Source: Massilia aquatica (GTDB lineage Bacteria > Pseudomonadota > Gammaproteobacteria > Burkholderiales > Burkholderiaceae_D). From it: a stretch of 64,000 nt of DNA. Made by a program: the position numbers and the translations under genes. The DNA is taken from assembly GCF_011682045.1 (NCBI RefSeq), contig NZ_VVIW01000003.1:1-64000 (forward strand), written 5' to 3'. Positions 54,013 through 63,300 of this stretch are shown here, in pieces (position 1 is the first letter of the stretch; every line of letters starts with the position of its first letter). The notes beneath the pieces were generated by a model that did not search any database, was not told the origin of the DNA, and worked only from the letters and a program-made list of their open reading frames with translations.

Positions 54013-54443
54013 ACCGCGCGCCGGAACTGGCACGGCTGGTGGCGTTTTACGAAGCCATCGAGCGGGCGTCGATGCGCGACCGGATCGAGCAGATCTACGC
54101 CCCCGATGCGCAGTTCAAGGACCCGTTCAACGAGGTGCGCGGGACCGGGCCGATCGTGGCGATCTTCCAGCATATGTTCGAGCAGGTCGATGAGCCCCGC
54201 TTCGTGGTGACGTCGACGGTATTGCAGGGCGACGATGCCTTTCTGACATGGGAGTTCCTGTTCCGGATGAAGCGTTTTTCAAAGGAACCGCAATGCATTC
54301 GCGGCGCCACCCGGATTCGCTTTGACGCGAGCGGAGCTGTAACGACGCACCGCGATTATTGGGACGCCGCCGAGGAGCTTTACGAGAAGCTGCCGCTGAT
54401 AGGAAGCGTGATGCGCTGGCTCAAACGCGCCGTAAATAAATAG
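54009..54443 (+). CDS. nuclear transport factor 2-like (SnoaL-type) protein
   Basis: A 144-residue single-domain protein of the NTF2/SnoaL fold: LVAFYEAIERASMRDRIEQIYAPDAQFKDPFNEVRG, then FVVTSTVLQGDDAFLTWEFLFRMKR and THRDYWDAAEELYEKLP. Such domains bind or isomerise small hydrophobic molecules. It is the last gene of the eight-gene operon, after which the sequence becomes AT-rich. Confidence 0.9.
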   Translation: MNRAPELARLVAFYEAIERASMRDRIEQIYAPDAQFKDPFNEVRGTGPIVAIFQHMFEQVDEPRFVVTSTVLQGDDAFLTWEFLFRMKRFSKEPQCIRGATRIRFDASGAVTTHRDYWDAAEELYEKLPLIGSVMRWLKRAVNK

Positions 54444-54545
54444 GCTGTCGGGATCGGCACACATATGCATCAATTCCCCTCAAGAATCGCTAGGCTTTTA
54501 TCTGGAAAGGGTATAAATTATTACGAAACTATGACAGGAGGCAGT

Positions 54546-54773
54546 GTGAAAAGCCCAGAAAATTTCAGCTTGTTGATTTCGCCGGAGACGATTCATGTGG
54601 CGGGGTCGATGTGGATACGTAATGTTATCGGACTGGCGTTTATCGCCACCGTTGCATGTTTCTTTACGGCACCGGTTGCCCAGACCCAGAGTGCCTACGA
54701 CCGCCCGCTGCCGATGCCAGCCGGGCTCAGTCTTGAACTGCTGCCGCAGGCACAGTTGCCCAGCCCGCAGTAA
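54546..54773 (+). CDS. small exported or membrane protein, hypothetical
   Basis: A possible 75-residue protein starting GTG at 54546 after AGGAGG (54536-54541), or at the ATG at 54609. A hydrophobic segment (VIGLAFIATVACFFTAPVAQ) is followed by a short polar, Pro-rich tail ending LPQAQLPSPQ. No family is recognised. The strong Shine-Dalgarno sequence supports it, but the AT-rich composition and lack of homology leave it uncertain. Confidence 0.4.
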   Translation: MKSPENFSLLISPETIHVAGSMWIRNVIGLAFIATVACFFTAPVAQTQSAYDRPLPMPAGLSLELLPQAQLPSPQ

Positions 54774-54779
54774 TTCTTT

Positions 54780-54820
54780 CGTCGTTCCCGGCCTTGGCGG
54801 CCCCCTTGGCGGGAACGACG
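54780..54820. terminator. long hairpin between converging genes
   Basis: CGTCGTTCCCG (54780-54790) pairs with CGGGAACGACG (54810-54820) around a 19-base loop, between the small gene ending at 54773 and the leftward TPP-enzyme gene ending at 54829. No clear T-run, but symmetrical, so it may serve both directions. Confidence 0.5.
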
Positions 54821-54828
54821 TACGTTGT

Positions 54829-56532
54829 TTACTTGCCGGCCTTGGCCGCTTCAGCCGTCTTGCGAATGGTTTCCAGGGTCGCGTTCGGCGTAATCAAATT
54901 CCCGTCGTAACGCAATTCGATCACTGCCGGCAGCGCATGCTCGCGCGTGTGCGCCAGCGCGCGGGCCAGTGCCGGAGCAAATTCAGCCGTGGCATTGACC
55001 ACCTCGCCATGCGCACCATACGCCCTGGCCAGTTCGGCAAAGTCCGGGTTATGCAATCCGGTGCCCGATACGCGGCCCGGATAATCCCTTTCCTGGTGCA
55101 TGCGGATGGTGCCGAACATGCCATTATTAAAAACAATAATAATCACGCCGGCTTTATATTGCACCGCCGTGGCCAGTTCTTGTCCATTCATCATGAACTC
55201 GCCATCGCCGGCAAATGTCACCACCGTGCGTGACGGGTCGACAATCTTGGCCGCGATGCCGGACGGGACGCTGTAACCCATCGCGCCATTGGTCGGCGCC
55301 AGCTGGGTGCGCATGCCGCCGTAGCGGTAAAAGCGGTGCGCCCAGGAAGCGTAATTGCCGGCGCCATTGGTAATGATCGTATCGCGTGGAACCTGGGCCA
55401 TCAATTCCTGCACCACTTGCCACAGGTCGAGCGGGGCCTTGCCATCCTTGAAAATCGGCGGCTGTTCCTGGTAGGCGGCCAGCTCGGCCTTCGCCTCGGC
55501 CACCGTGCCGCGCCAGGCGGCGGCGTCCACCGGTTCCATCGCGGCCAGCATGGCGCAGGCTTGCGCGGCGCCGCTGTTGATCATCAGCTCAGCCTGGTAG
55601 ACGCTGCCCAGTTCCTCGGCGTCGGCATGGAAATGCACCAGGCGCTGGCTTGGCACGGGCGAGGCCAGCAGGGTGTAGCCGCCGGTCGTCATTTCGCCCA
55701 GGCGCGGGCCGATAGCGATCACCAGGTCGGCATTTTTCACGCGCGCGGCCAGCTTTGGATTGATGCCGATGCCGACGTCGCCGATATAGTTGGGGTGGGC
55801 GTTGTCAAGCAGGTCCTGGAAGCGGAAGGTGCAGCCGACCGGCAGCGCGTTAGCTTCCGCAAAACGTTGCAAGTCGGCGCAGGCCTGGGCGTTCCAGCTG
55901 GCGCCGCCGAGCAGCACCACCGGGCTTTTTGCGGCGGCCAGCATCTCGCGCAGGGTGGCGATCTGGGCGGCGGAGGGCGACGCCTGCACCGGCTGGTAGC
56001 GGCGGGTGTCGGCCACGGCGGCGGTGTCGATCAGCATGTCTTCGGGCAGCGCCAGCACCACCGGGCCGGGACGGCCGCTGGTGGCCACCTGGAAGGCGCG
56101 CGCGATGTATTCGGGAATGCGGTCGGCGCGGTCGATCTGGGTGACCCACTTGGCCATCTGGCCGTACATGCGGCGGTAGTCGATTTCCTGGAAGGCTTCG
56201 CGGTCGATGAAGTCGTTGCCGACCTGGCCGATGAACAGGATCATCGGGGTCGAATCCTGGTAGGCCGTGTGCACGCCGATCGAGGCATTGGTCGCGCCCG
56301 GGCCGCGCGTGACGAAGCAGATGCCGGGTTTGCCGGTCAGCTTGCCATAGGCTTCGGCCATGAACGCGGCGCCGCCTTCCTGGCGGTTGATGATGAAGCG
56401 GATATCGGAGTCGTGCAGGGCGTCGAGCACGTCGAGGTAGCTTTCGCCGGGAACCCCGAAGGCGGTGTCGACGCCATGAATGTTGAGGGCATCGACCAGA
56501 ATCTGGCCGCCACTGCGGGAAGGGTGCGTCAT
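54829..56532 (-). CDS. thiamine-pyrophosphate enzyme, acetolactate synthase-like
   Basis: A 567-residue TPP-dependent enzyme of the acetolactate synthase/benzoylformate decarboxylase family. The N-terminal domain carries the catalytic Glu52 in NRQEGGAAFMAEAYG and TRGPGATNASIGV. The C-terminal TPP domain has TFAGDGEFMMNGQELATAV and IIIVFNNGMFG. It has no regulatory-subunit gene nearby, so it is likely a catabolic or biosynthetic homologue rather than the main IlvB/IlvI. The ATG at 56532 is chosen; residues upstream are not family-like. Confidence 0.87.
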   Translation of the reverse strand: MTHPSRSGGQILVDALNIHGVDTAFGVPGESYLDVLDALHDSDIRFIINRQEGGAAFMAEAYGKLTGKPGICFVTRGPGATNASIGVHTAYQDSTPMILFIGQVGNDFIDREAFQEIDYRRMYGQMAKWVTQIDRADRIPEYIARAFQVATSGRPGPVVLALPEDMLIDTAAVADTRRYQPVQASPSAAQIATLREMLAAAKSPVVLLGGASWNAQACADLQRFAEANALPVGCTFRFQDLLDNAHPNYIGDVGIGINPKLAARVKNADLVIAIGPRLGEMTTGGYTLLASPVPSQRLVHFHADAEELGSVYQAELMINSGAAQACAMLAAMEPVDAAAWRGTVAEAKAELAAYQEQPPIFKDGKAPLDLWQVVQELMAQVPRDTIITNGAGNYASWAHRFYRYGGMRTQLAPTNGAMGYSVPSGIAAKIVDPSRTVVTFAGDGEFMMNGQELATAVQYKAGVIIIVFNNGMFGTIRMHQERDYPGRVSGTGLHNPDFAELARAYGAHGEVVNATAEFAPALARALAHTREHALPAVIELRYDGNLITPNATLETIRKTAEAAKAGK

Positions 56533-56723
56533 GGAGTCTCTGCCTGGATGGTTGAGTATGCGCCATTCTATGCGAGCCGATTGCGGCAAGCTTTTGAAAT
56601 TACGACATTAAATATCACAATTTCTATCCCCGCCGGACCGCGCGCGACATTGCGCTGCCTCAAACCCGGGCCTGATGGCAGGGTTAACGTGGATGGCTCG
56701 ACCTTGTCCACCGGCTGCTGTCC

Positions 56724-58055
56724 ATGGAATTGCTGATCATCCTCGTCCTGATTTTGCTCAATGGCGTGTTCGCCATGTCCGAGCTGGCGCTGGTGTCGGC
56801 CAGGCGCGTGCGGCTCGAAAAAATGGCGGCCGGGGGCCGGGGCGGGGCGCGCACGGCCATGCAGCTGGCCGACGACCCGGGCGCTTTCCTGTCCACGGTG
56901 CAGGTCGGCATTACCCTGATCGCCATTTTTAATGGCGCCTTCGGCGAAGCCTCGCTCGCCGAGCGCCTGGCGCCGCAGGTGGCCACGGTGCCGGTGCTCG
57001 CGCCCTATGCGCGCCAGGTGGCGCTGGCGCTGGTGGTGGCCGGCATTACCCTGGTGTCGATTTTGCTTGGCGAGCTGGTGCCCAAGCGCATCGCGATCCA
57101 GTATCCGGAAGCGGTGGCGGCCCTCATCGCGCCGCCGCTGCGGGCGCTGTCGCGCGCCATGGCGCCGTTCGTGAACCTGCTCTCGGCCCTGAGCGACCTG
57201 ATCATGCGCGCGCTGGGCATGGGCCGTCCGCCCGACAGCGCCCCTACCGCCGACGACATCAGCGGCATGCTGCGCGAGGGCGCCGACGCGGGCGTGCTCG
57301 ACAAGACCGAGTCGGACATCGCGGCGCGCGCCCTGCGCCTGGACGACCTGCGCCTCGATGCGCTGATGACGCCGCGCGCCGCCTTGCAGCTGATCGACCT
57401 CGACGGCAAGCGCGGCGCCAACCTGGCGCGCATCGCGGCCAGCCCCTTGAGCCGCTTTCCGGTGGTGCGCGGCGATGCTTCGCAGGTGCTGGGCGTAGTC
57501 GACGCCGGCGCGCTGCTGGCCCAGGCGATTACCCATGGCGCGTGCGAGGCGATTGATATCGGCGCAGCCATGCGTCCGGTGCTGCTGGTGCCGCAAACGG
57601 TCAGCGCGCGCGGCTTGCTGGAACAGTTGCGCCAGCAAAAGGCCGAGTTGGCGCTGGTGGTCGACGAGCATGGCGAACTCAAGGGCATGGTGACCCTGGT
57701 CGACCTGATGGCGGCCCTGATCGGCGCGCCGCCCGGCGACGAGGGCGAGGCCGATGCGGTGCGGCGCGAGGATGGCAGTTGGCTGCTCGACGGTGCCATG
57801 CCGCTGGCGCGCCTGCGCGAGGTGCTCGGGGTCGGGCATGCGCTGCCGGGCGAAGCGAGCGGGGCGTATCAGACCCTGGCCGGTTTCGTGCTGGAACAGC
57901 TCGGGCATGTGCCGGCCGCGTCCGACCGTTTTGTGTGGGAACGCTATCGTTTCGAGGTGGTGGATATGGACAGGCACCGGATCGACCGGGTGCTGGTGAC
58001 GCCGCCGGAAGCGGATGCGGATGCGGCCGGCGGCGCCGCGCCGGCCACGGTGTAA
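56724..58055 (+). CDS. HlyC/CorC family protein (DUF21-CBS), second copy
   Basis: A 443-residue membrane protein like the one at 19078: DUF21 with four helices (start ELLIILVLILLNGVFAMSELALVSARR), CBS pair from ALMTPRAALQLIDL (about 210) and a C-terminal CorC-type domain. The middle is Ala/Arg-rich with GC-heavy codons. It likely takes part in divalent cation homeostasis. It is divergent from the TPP-enzyme gene. Confidence 0.9.
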   Translation: MELLIILVLILLNGVFAMSELALVSARRVRLEKMAAGGRGGARTAMQLADDPGAFLSTVQVGITLIAIFNGAFGEASLAERLAPQVATVPVLAPYARQVALALVVAGITLVSILLGELVPKRIAIQYPEAVAALIAPPLRALSRAMAPFVNLLSALSDLIMRALGMGRPPDSAPTADDISGMLREGADAGVLDKTESDIAARALRLDDLRLDALMTPRAALQLIDLDGKRGANLARIAASPLSRFPVVRGDASQVLGVVDAGALLAQAITHGACEAIDIGAAMRPVLLVPQTVSARGLLEQLRQQKAELALVVDEHGELKGMVTLVDLMAALIGAPPGDEGEADAVRREDGSWLLDGAMPLARLREVLGVGHALPGEASGAYQTLAGFVLEQLGHVPAASDRFVWERYRFEVVDMDRHRIDRVLVTPPEADADAAGGAAPATV

Positions 58056-58169
58056 TGATGGTCCAATGCGGCGCCTGTGCGGCGCGCCGAATGCTGCAAT
58101 CACATGCTGCAATCGACGCCGCAGCCGCAGCCGGGGGCGGGCTGCGGCGCGATGCAGGACGTGCCTGGA

Positions 58170-59600
58170 TTACCTGACGCTGAGCTTGCCGGCGCCCGCA
58201 TTGCGCAGCACCGATTCGCGCACCTTGGCGGTGTCGAGCAGGGCTGGCGTATACGGCAGGGTCCAGCCGATCGCGTTGCTGAACTTGCAGCTCGCGCCGC
58301 CCAAGCCTAGTGCCGCGCCGTTCAGCAGCGAACCGCTGTCGATGATGGCGCCGGTCTTGCTGGACGAGCCCGATGCTTCGATCACATCGCCGCATTCGCT
58401 GGCGCCGATGACGTCGAAGGCGTTGTTCTGCGACACGATCTTGGCCTTGTAGCCGACGCCGATGCTGTAGTGGTGCGCGTACAGCCTGGCGTTGCGGTCG
58501 CCTTCGTAGTAATTGTTGTACACGTGAACTTTGCCGAAACGCACGCGCGGGGCGCGGCTGGTCACTTGCTTGTAGTGGTTGCCGTGGAAGGTCACGGTCA
58601 GGTGGCCGTCGTCGGCGCTGGTGCTGTCGGACGAGCCGACCAGGGTGTTTTTCTCATGCAGTTCGAACACGTTGTTCGACACGGTCACGTAGTCGGAACC
58701 GTTCTTGACATCGAGCGCGCCATCGTGGCACTGCTTGAGTTTGCCTTTTTCTGTCGGGAACTGATCATCGGTGCGCGGCGCATCGGTGAAGGTGTTGTGG
58801 TCGATCCAGACGTGGGTCGACTTGTCGATATTCACGCCGTCGTATTCCGAGTTCCAGTTGCCGCTGCTGCCGTCGGTCGGGTCCCATTTCGGCGCGATGT
58901 CGCACGGGTTGGCGATGGTCAGGTTGCGTACGACGACGTTATCGACGCCCTTGATCATGATGCGGGCGTTGACGATGCGCGCATCGCTGCCCACGCCGAT
59001 CAGGGTGGTGTTCGACGGAATCGAAATCAGGCTGCGCGCGCCCTGGTCGCTGGCGCTCTTGAAGGCGCCGCCGTTGTCGCTGGCCGTCATGTCGATGGTG
59101 CCGTAGACCTTGATCTGTGCCGGCTTGCCGGCCTGGGCCTTGAGCGCCGCCAGCAACTGCGACGGCGAGCCGACCAGGTAGATCTCTTTCTGCGTCGCCG
59201 CCGCGCCGCCGCGGGTGCCGCTGCTGTAGCTGGCCCAGCCGGTTGCAGGCGCCGCTTGCGTGAGCGGATCGGTGCCGGCCGGCGGAGTGACCGGCGGAGT
59301 CACTGGCGGCGTGACCGGCGGCGTGGTGCCGTCCAGCGGCCCGACCGCGCATTTCTTGTCGACGCCCGGATACGGATCGCTGCCGAAGGTGGCGGCGGTG
59401 CACGCCACTTTGCCGCTGAGCGACTTGACCACCCATTTGTTCTTGATGCCGAACGACATCTGGCGCTTGGCAGTGCCGATATCGCAGGTGCCGCCCTGGG
59501 CGGCGCATTTCAAAAAATTCTCAGGCCAGTCGGCGGCGTGGGCGGCGGAGCTGGCCAACAGGGTGGTGCTGATCAGTGCGGCAAGAGGTAACAGTTTCAT
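58170..59600 (-). CDS. pectate lyase, polysaccharide lyase family 1
   Basis: A 476-residue secreted enzyme that cleaves polygalacturonate by beta-elimination with calcium. A signal peptide (about 1-22, ending AHAA) is followed by an N-terminal Cys-rich module (about 23-90) and a Pro/Thr linker of PPVT repeats. The PL1 parallel beta-helix comes next, with STHVWIDHNTFTD (vWIDH), DGALDVKNGSDYVTVSNNVF and the catalytic Arg in SRAPRVRFGKVHVYNNYY. The N-terminal module has the size and Cys pattern of a carbohydrate-binding or disulfide-rich domain but is not identified. Suggests growth on plant pectin. Confidence 0.93.
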   Translation of the reverse strand: MKLLPLAALISTTLLASSAAHAADWPENFLKCAAQGGTCDIGTAKRQMSFGIKNKWVVKSLSGKVACTAATFGSDPYPGVDKKCAVGPLDGTTPPVTPPVTPPVTPPAGTDPLTQAAPATGWASYSSGTRGGAAATQKEIYLVGSPSQLLAALKAQAGKPAQIKVYGTIDMTASDNGGAFKSASDQGARSLISIPSNTTLIGVGSDARIVNARIMIKGVDNVVVRNLTIANPCDIAPKWDPTDGSSGNWNSEYDGVNIDKSTHVWIDHNTFTDAPRTDDQFPTEKGKLKQCHDGALDVKNGSDYVTVSNNVFELHEKNTLVGSSDSTSADDGHLTVTFHGNHYKQVTSRAPRVRFGKVHVYNNYYEGDRNARLYAHHYSIGVGYKAKIVSQNNAFDVIGASECGDVIEASGSSSKTGAIIDSGSLLNGAALGLGGASCKFSNAIGWTLPYTPALLDTAKVRESVLRNAGAGKLSVR

Positions 59601-59730
59601 TAAAGTTTCCTTTTTAAAAATTGTCGATATTGTAATAGTTCGTATGTATGCCGGATAAGGCCACTGCAATGACTTTTTTGACATGATGCATATCGAAATT
59701 GGTATGGGTAGGAAGGGGAAATGCTTAAAT

Positions 59731-59760
59731 TTGGTCGCGCACGGTGCGGCGCGGTACAAT
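59731..59760 (+). promoter_or_regulatory. promoter of the RNase P RNA gene
   Basis: TTGGTC at 59731-59736 and TACAAT at 59755-59760 with 18-bp spacing. The predicted start is about 59767, the 5' end of the RNA. Confidence 0.75.
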
Positions 59761-59766
59761 GGCGGT

Positions 59767-60124
59767 GTGAAGCAGGCCAAGACAGTCGCTGGCTGGCGCG
59801 TAATGCGTCGGCGGGAGGAAGGTCCGGACTCCATAGAGCAGGGTGACGGTTAATGGCCGTCCGCTGAAAGCCGACCGGCGCAAGCCGGGGAGTATAAGGC
59901 GAGGAATAGGGCCACAGAGACGAGCGTATTAAGTTACGGTGAAACGCGGTAACCTCCACCTGGAGCAATCCCAAATAGGCACGCGTTGAGGCGGCTCGCG
60001 GAGCGTGCGGGTAGGGAGCTTGAGCGCAGGAGTAATTCTGCGCCTAGAGGAATGGCTGTCATAGCGAATGCCTGCAAGGGTAGTCGCCGTAACAAAATCC
60101 GGCCTATCGGCCTGCTTTACACTG
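59767..60124 (+). ncRNA. rnpB: RNase P RNA (type A)
   Basis: The catalytic RNA of ribonuclease P, which cuts the 5' leader from pre-tRNAs. Recognisable are GAAGCAGGCCAAGACAGTCG at the 5' end, the conserved GAGGAAGGTCCGGACTCC with ATAGAGCAG (P4 5' strand and J-regions), GAAAxxGGTAA-like CCACxxxxxAGCAA and the conserved 3' side GAGGAATGGCTGTCAT with AACAAAATCCGGCxTATxGGCC at the 3' end. The exact ends are estimated from the usual boundaries. It is transcribed rightward from the promoter at 59731-59760, divergent from the pectate lyase gene. Confidence 0.92.
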
Positions 60125-60248
60125 AATAATCCGGCGCGCAAGGCGCCGCTGACAGATCCTCGCTTGCTGCTGGCGAATTTTCCCAATTCATCTGCCCGCG
60201 CTTCCGGCGTGGCGCAGTTGCCGAACGGCGACATCAAATTTTCATATG

Positions 60249-60275
60249 TTGACACTCATCAATTATTTCTATAAA
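60249..60275 (+). promoter_or_regulatory. possible promoter of the second RTX gene
   Basis: A perfect TTGACA at 60249-60254 and TATAAA at 60270-60275 are 15 bp apart, shorter than usual. The palindrome AAAGAAA-TG-TTTCTTT (60274-60289) follows at once. Confidence 0.45.
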
Positions 60276-60309
60276 AGAAATGTTTCTTTATTCTTAATGG
60301 AAATTTTAG

Positions 60310-63300
60310 ATGATCTCTGTAATTCGCAGCATTGACGACCAGTCCTCTTTCCTGATCGGAAATTCCGATAAAAACTACTTGCTCGGCAATGGTGGCGATG
60401 ACCGCCTTGACGGTGGCGCCGGCAACGATACCCTGGTTGGCGGGGCGGGCAACGACACCCTCACGGGCGGCGCCGGCGACGATACCTATTTTTTCGGGCG
60501 CGGCCATGGTCGCGATCAGATCAGTGCGGATTGGGGCGCTCCGAAGGAACGTAACCTGATTCATTTCGGCGACGGCATCAATCCGGCCGACATTGTTCTG
60601 TCCAGAGCAGGCGACGACAGCCTGACCTTGTCGATTCGCGACAGTAACGACAGCGTCACCGTCAACGGGTATTTCGGCCCTGGCGCTGACCAGTTCAGTG
60701 GCGAATCGCGCCCCGCGCCGATCGCCGACATCCGTTTCGCCGACGGCACCAGCTGGGACCACGCTGACGTCTTTGGCATGCTCAATCCCGTTCAAACCTT
60801 GTCCGCCGGCGCCGACTGGTTCCAGGGAACCAATCTGGACGGCGGCGACGGCGACGACAGCTTGATGGGCGGCTATTCGGGCAGCCAGCTTGCCGGTGGC
60901 AACGGTAACGACCGCCTCGACGGCGGCGACGGCAACGATCTGCTGATCGGCGGCGCTGGCAACGACGCGCTTCAGGGCGGTCGGGGCATCAACACCTACC
61001 GTTTCAATGGCGACTGGGGGCACGACACGATTGCGGCGAGCCGCTATGGCATGCACGTGGATCTGATCGAGTTGCCCGATGTGCTGGCGGGCGCGCTGAC
61101 CTTTGCGCCTTCCGGCGAAGGGAGGGATCTGCTGATCGGCGTCAAGGGCGGGACGCAAAGCATCGTCGTGACTGATTACTTCGACCCGCAATCGCCCGAG
61201 ATCGCCGCGCGCGTACGCATCGTGCTGGCCGACGGCAGCAACTGGAACGCCGAGCAGTTGCGCATGTCGACCATCCTGACCGACGGTCCCGACTTGACCG
61301 GCACCGACGACGGCGACTTTCTTGCCGACGGTGCGCATAACACGCTGCTGAGCGGCGGCAACGGCAGCGACACGCTCGCGGGCGGCGAAGGCAACGATGT
61401 CCTCCTCGGCGGCGCCGGCAATGACGTCTTGTTTGACATCGCAGGCGACAACCTCTTCGACGCGGGTGCGGGCGACGCCACCTTGACCGGCGGATCCGGG
61501 GTCAATCTCTACAAGTTCGGCCGTGATGCGGGAACCTATTTGCTCCAACCCGGCCGCGACGGTACCCATATCGTGCTGTTCGGGGACGATGTCACACCAA
61601 GCGATGTGACCTTTTCCGTTGACTATTCAAGCCAGCTCAATCTCGCCATTACCGGCACCAAGGCACTGCTGCAATTTTTCGTCAACACGTTGCCCGACAT
61701 CGAGCCTGGCACGCGGATCCCTGTGCAGCTCCAGTTTGCCGACGGCACCATCTGGAGCGAGGACTACATCATGAATCGACTGTACGGGGGTGACGGGGGG
61801 GACAACCTCATCAGAAGCGGCGGCGGTCTCGACGTCCTGCACGGCATGGACGGCAATGACACGCTCGAGGGCTACCGTGGCGACGACACGCTGTACGGCG
61901 GCAACGGCAACGACAGCCTGGACGGCGGCGACGGCTATGATCTCCTGGTAGGCGGCGAGGGCCGCGACGTGCTCTTCGGCCGCGAGGGCAATGACGTGCT
62001 TCAAGGCGAGGCTGGCAACGACGAGCTGTTGAGCGGCAGCGGCAACGATACGGTGCGCGGCGGCGCCGGCGATGATGAGATCTGGGAAACGGATGGCAGC
62101 AATACCTTTGTGTTTGCACCCGGCGACGGCAACGACACACTGAACATCTCGCAAAACGAAGCCAACCAGAAGAATGTGATCGTTTTCGAGGGCGGCCTCA
62201 CACCGCAGGACGTCTGGGTCAGCCTGGTGAACCAGGGTGACGGTAACCGTGGCGGCACATTGATCCTGGCGTCGGGCGCGGACAGCATCACCCTCCCGAG
62301 TTACGACTATCATTATTACGGCCCGACGTCCGTTCACGAAATCCGCTTTCCCGACGGCACGGTCTGGGACCGGGATGCCATTTTCGCCCGCTCGCTGATC
62401 GGCAACGAGCGCGACAATATGCTGACGGGTGACTTCCGCGACAATGTCCTCGAAGGGAAAGGCGGCAACGACACCCTGGAGGGCAAATATGGCCACGATA
62501 CCCTCTCGGGTGGAAGCGGCGACGACATGCTCGACGGCGGCGGCGATGACGCTAACACCTATCTGCTGAACCGGGGCGACGGCGCCGACATCATCCGGAG
62601 CTGGGGCGCCGGCAGCGTGATCCGTTTCGGCGCCGGCATCGGCTTCGCCGATATCGTCGCCGCGCCAGTCAGCGGTTCCATCATGCGCTTGAGCTACGGC
62701 AGCGATTCGGTCGTGATCGACCGAATCTACAGTAGTAATGTGGCCGAGGTCCTGGCGCACAGCTACCTCGAATTTGCCGGTGGCGGGCGCATTCCCCTGT
62801 CGGCTTTCGACAACCATGCACCGGTGCCTGGCTACGTCTCGGACCCGCCGCCGGCGCAAGAAGCGCAGCGTTTCGAGTTTGCCCTGCCACCCCAGATGTT
62901 CTTCGACCCGGACCAGGGCGATAGCGGCGTGATGAGCGTCGGCGCTCTGCCGGCATGGCTGGCGTTCGATCCGCTCACGCGCATCCTGAGCGGCACGCCG
63001 TCGTACAGCGATACCGGGATCGTACCGCTGACCGTGACCTGGACCGACCGGGGCGGCTTGCATGCCAGTGTCATCGTGGATCTGACCGTCAATCGGGCGG
63101 CCAGCCTGACGTTGAGCGGCGGGGCCGATGCCGACATCCTCACCGGCAAGTCGAACCACGACGACCTGCGCGGCTTCGATGGCGACGACCAGCTCAACGG
63201 CATGGGCGGCAACGATACCCTCGACGGCGGCGCCGGCAAGGACACCCTGGCCGGCGGCAGCGGCAACGACAGCTACGTCGCCGACGCCACCGATGTCATC

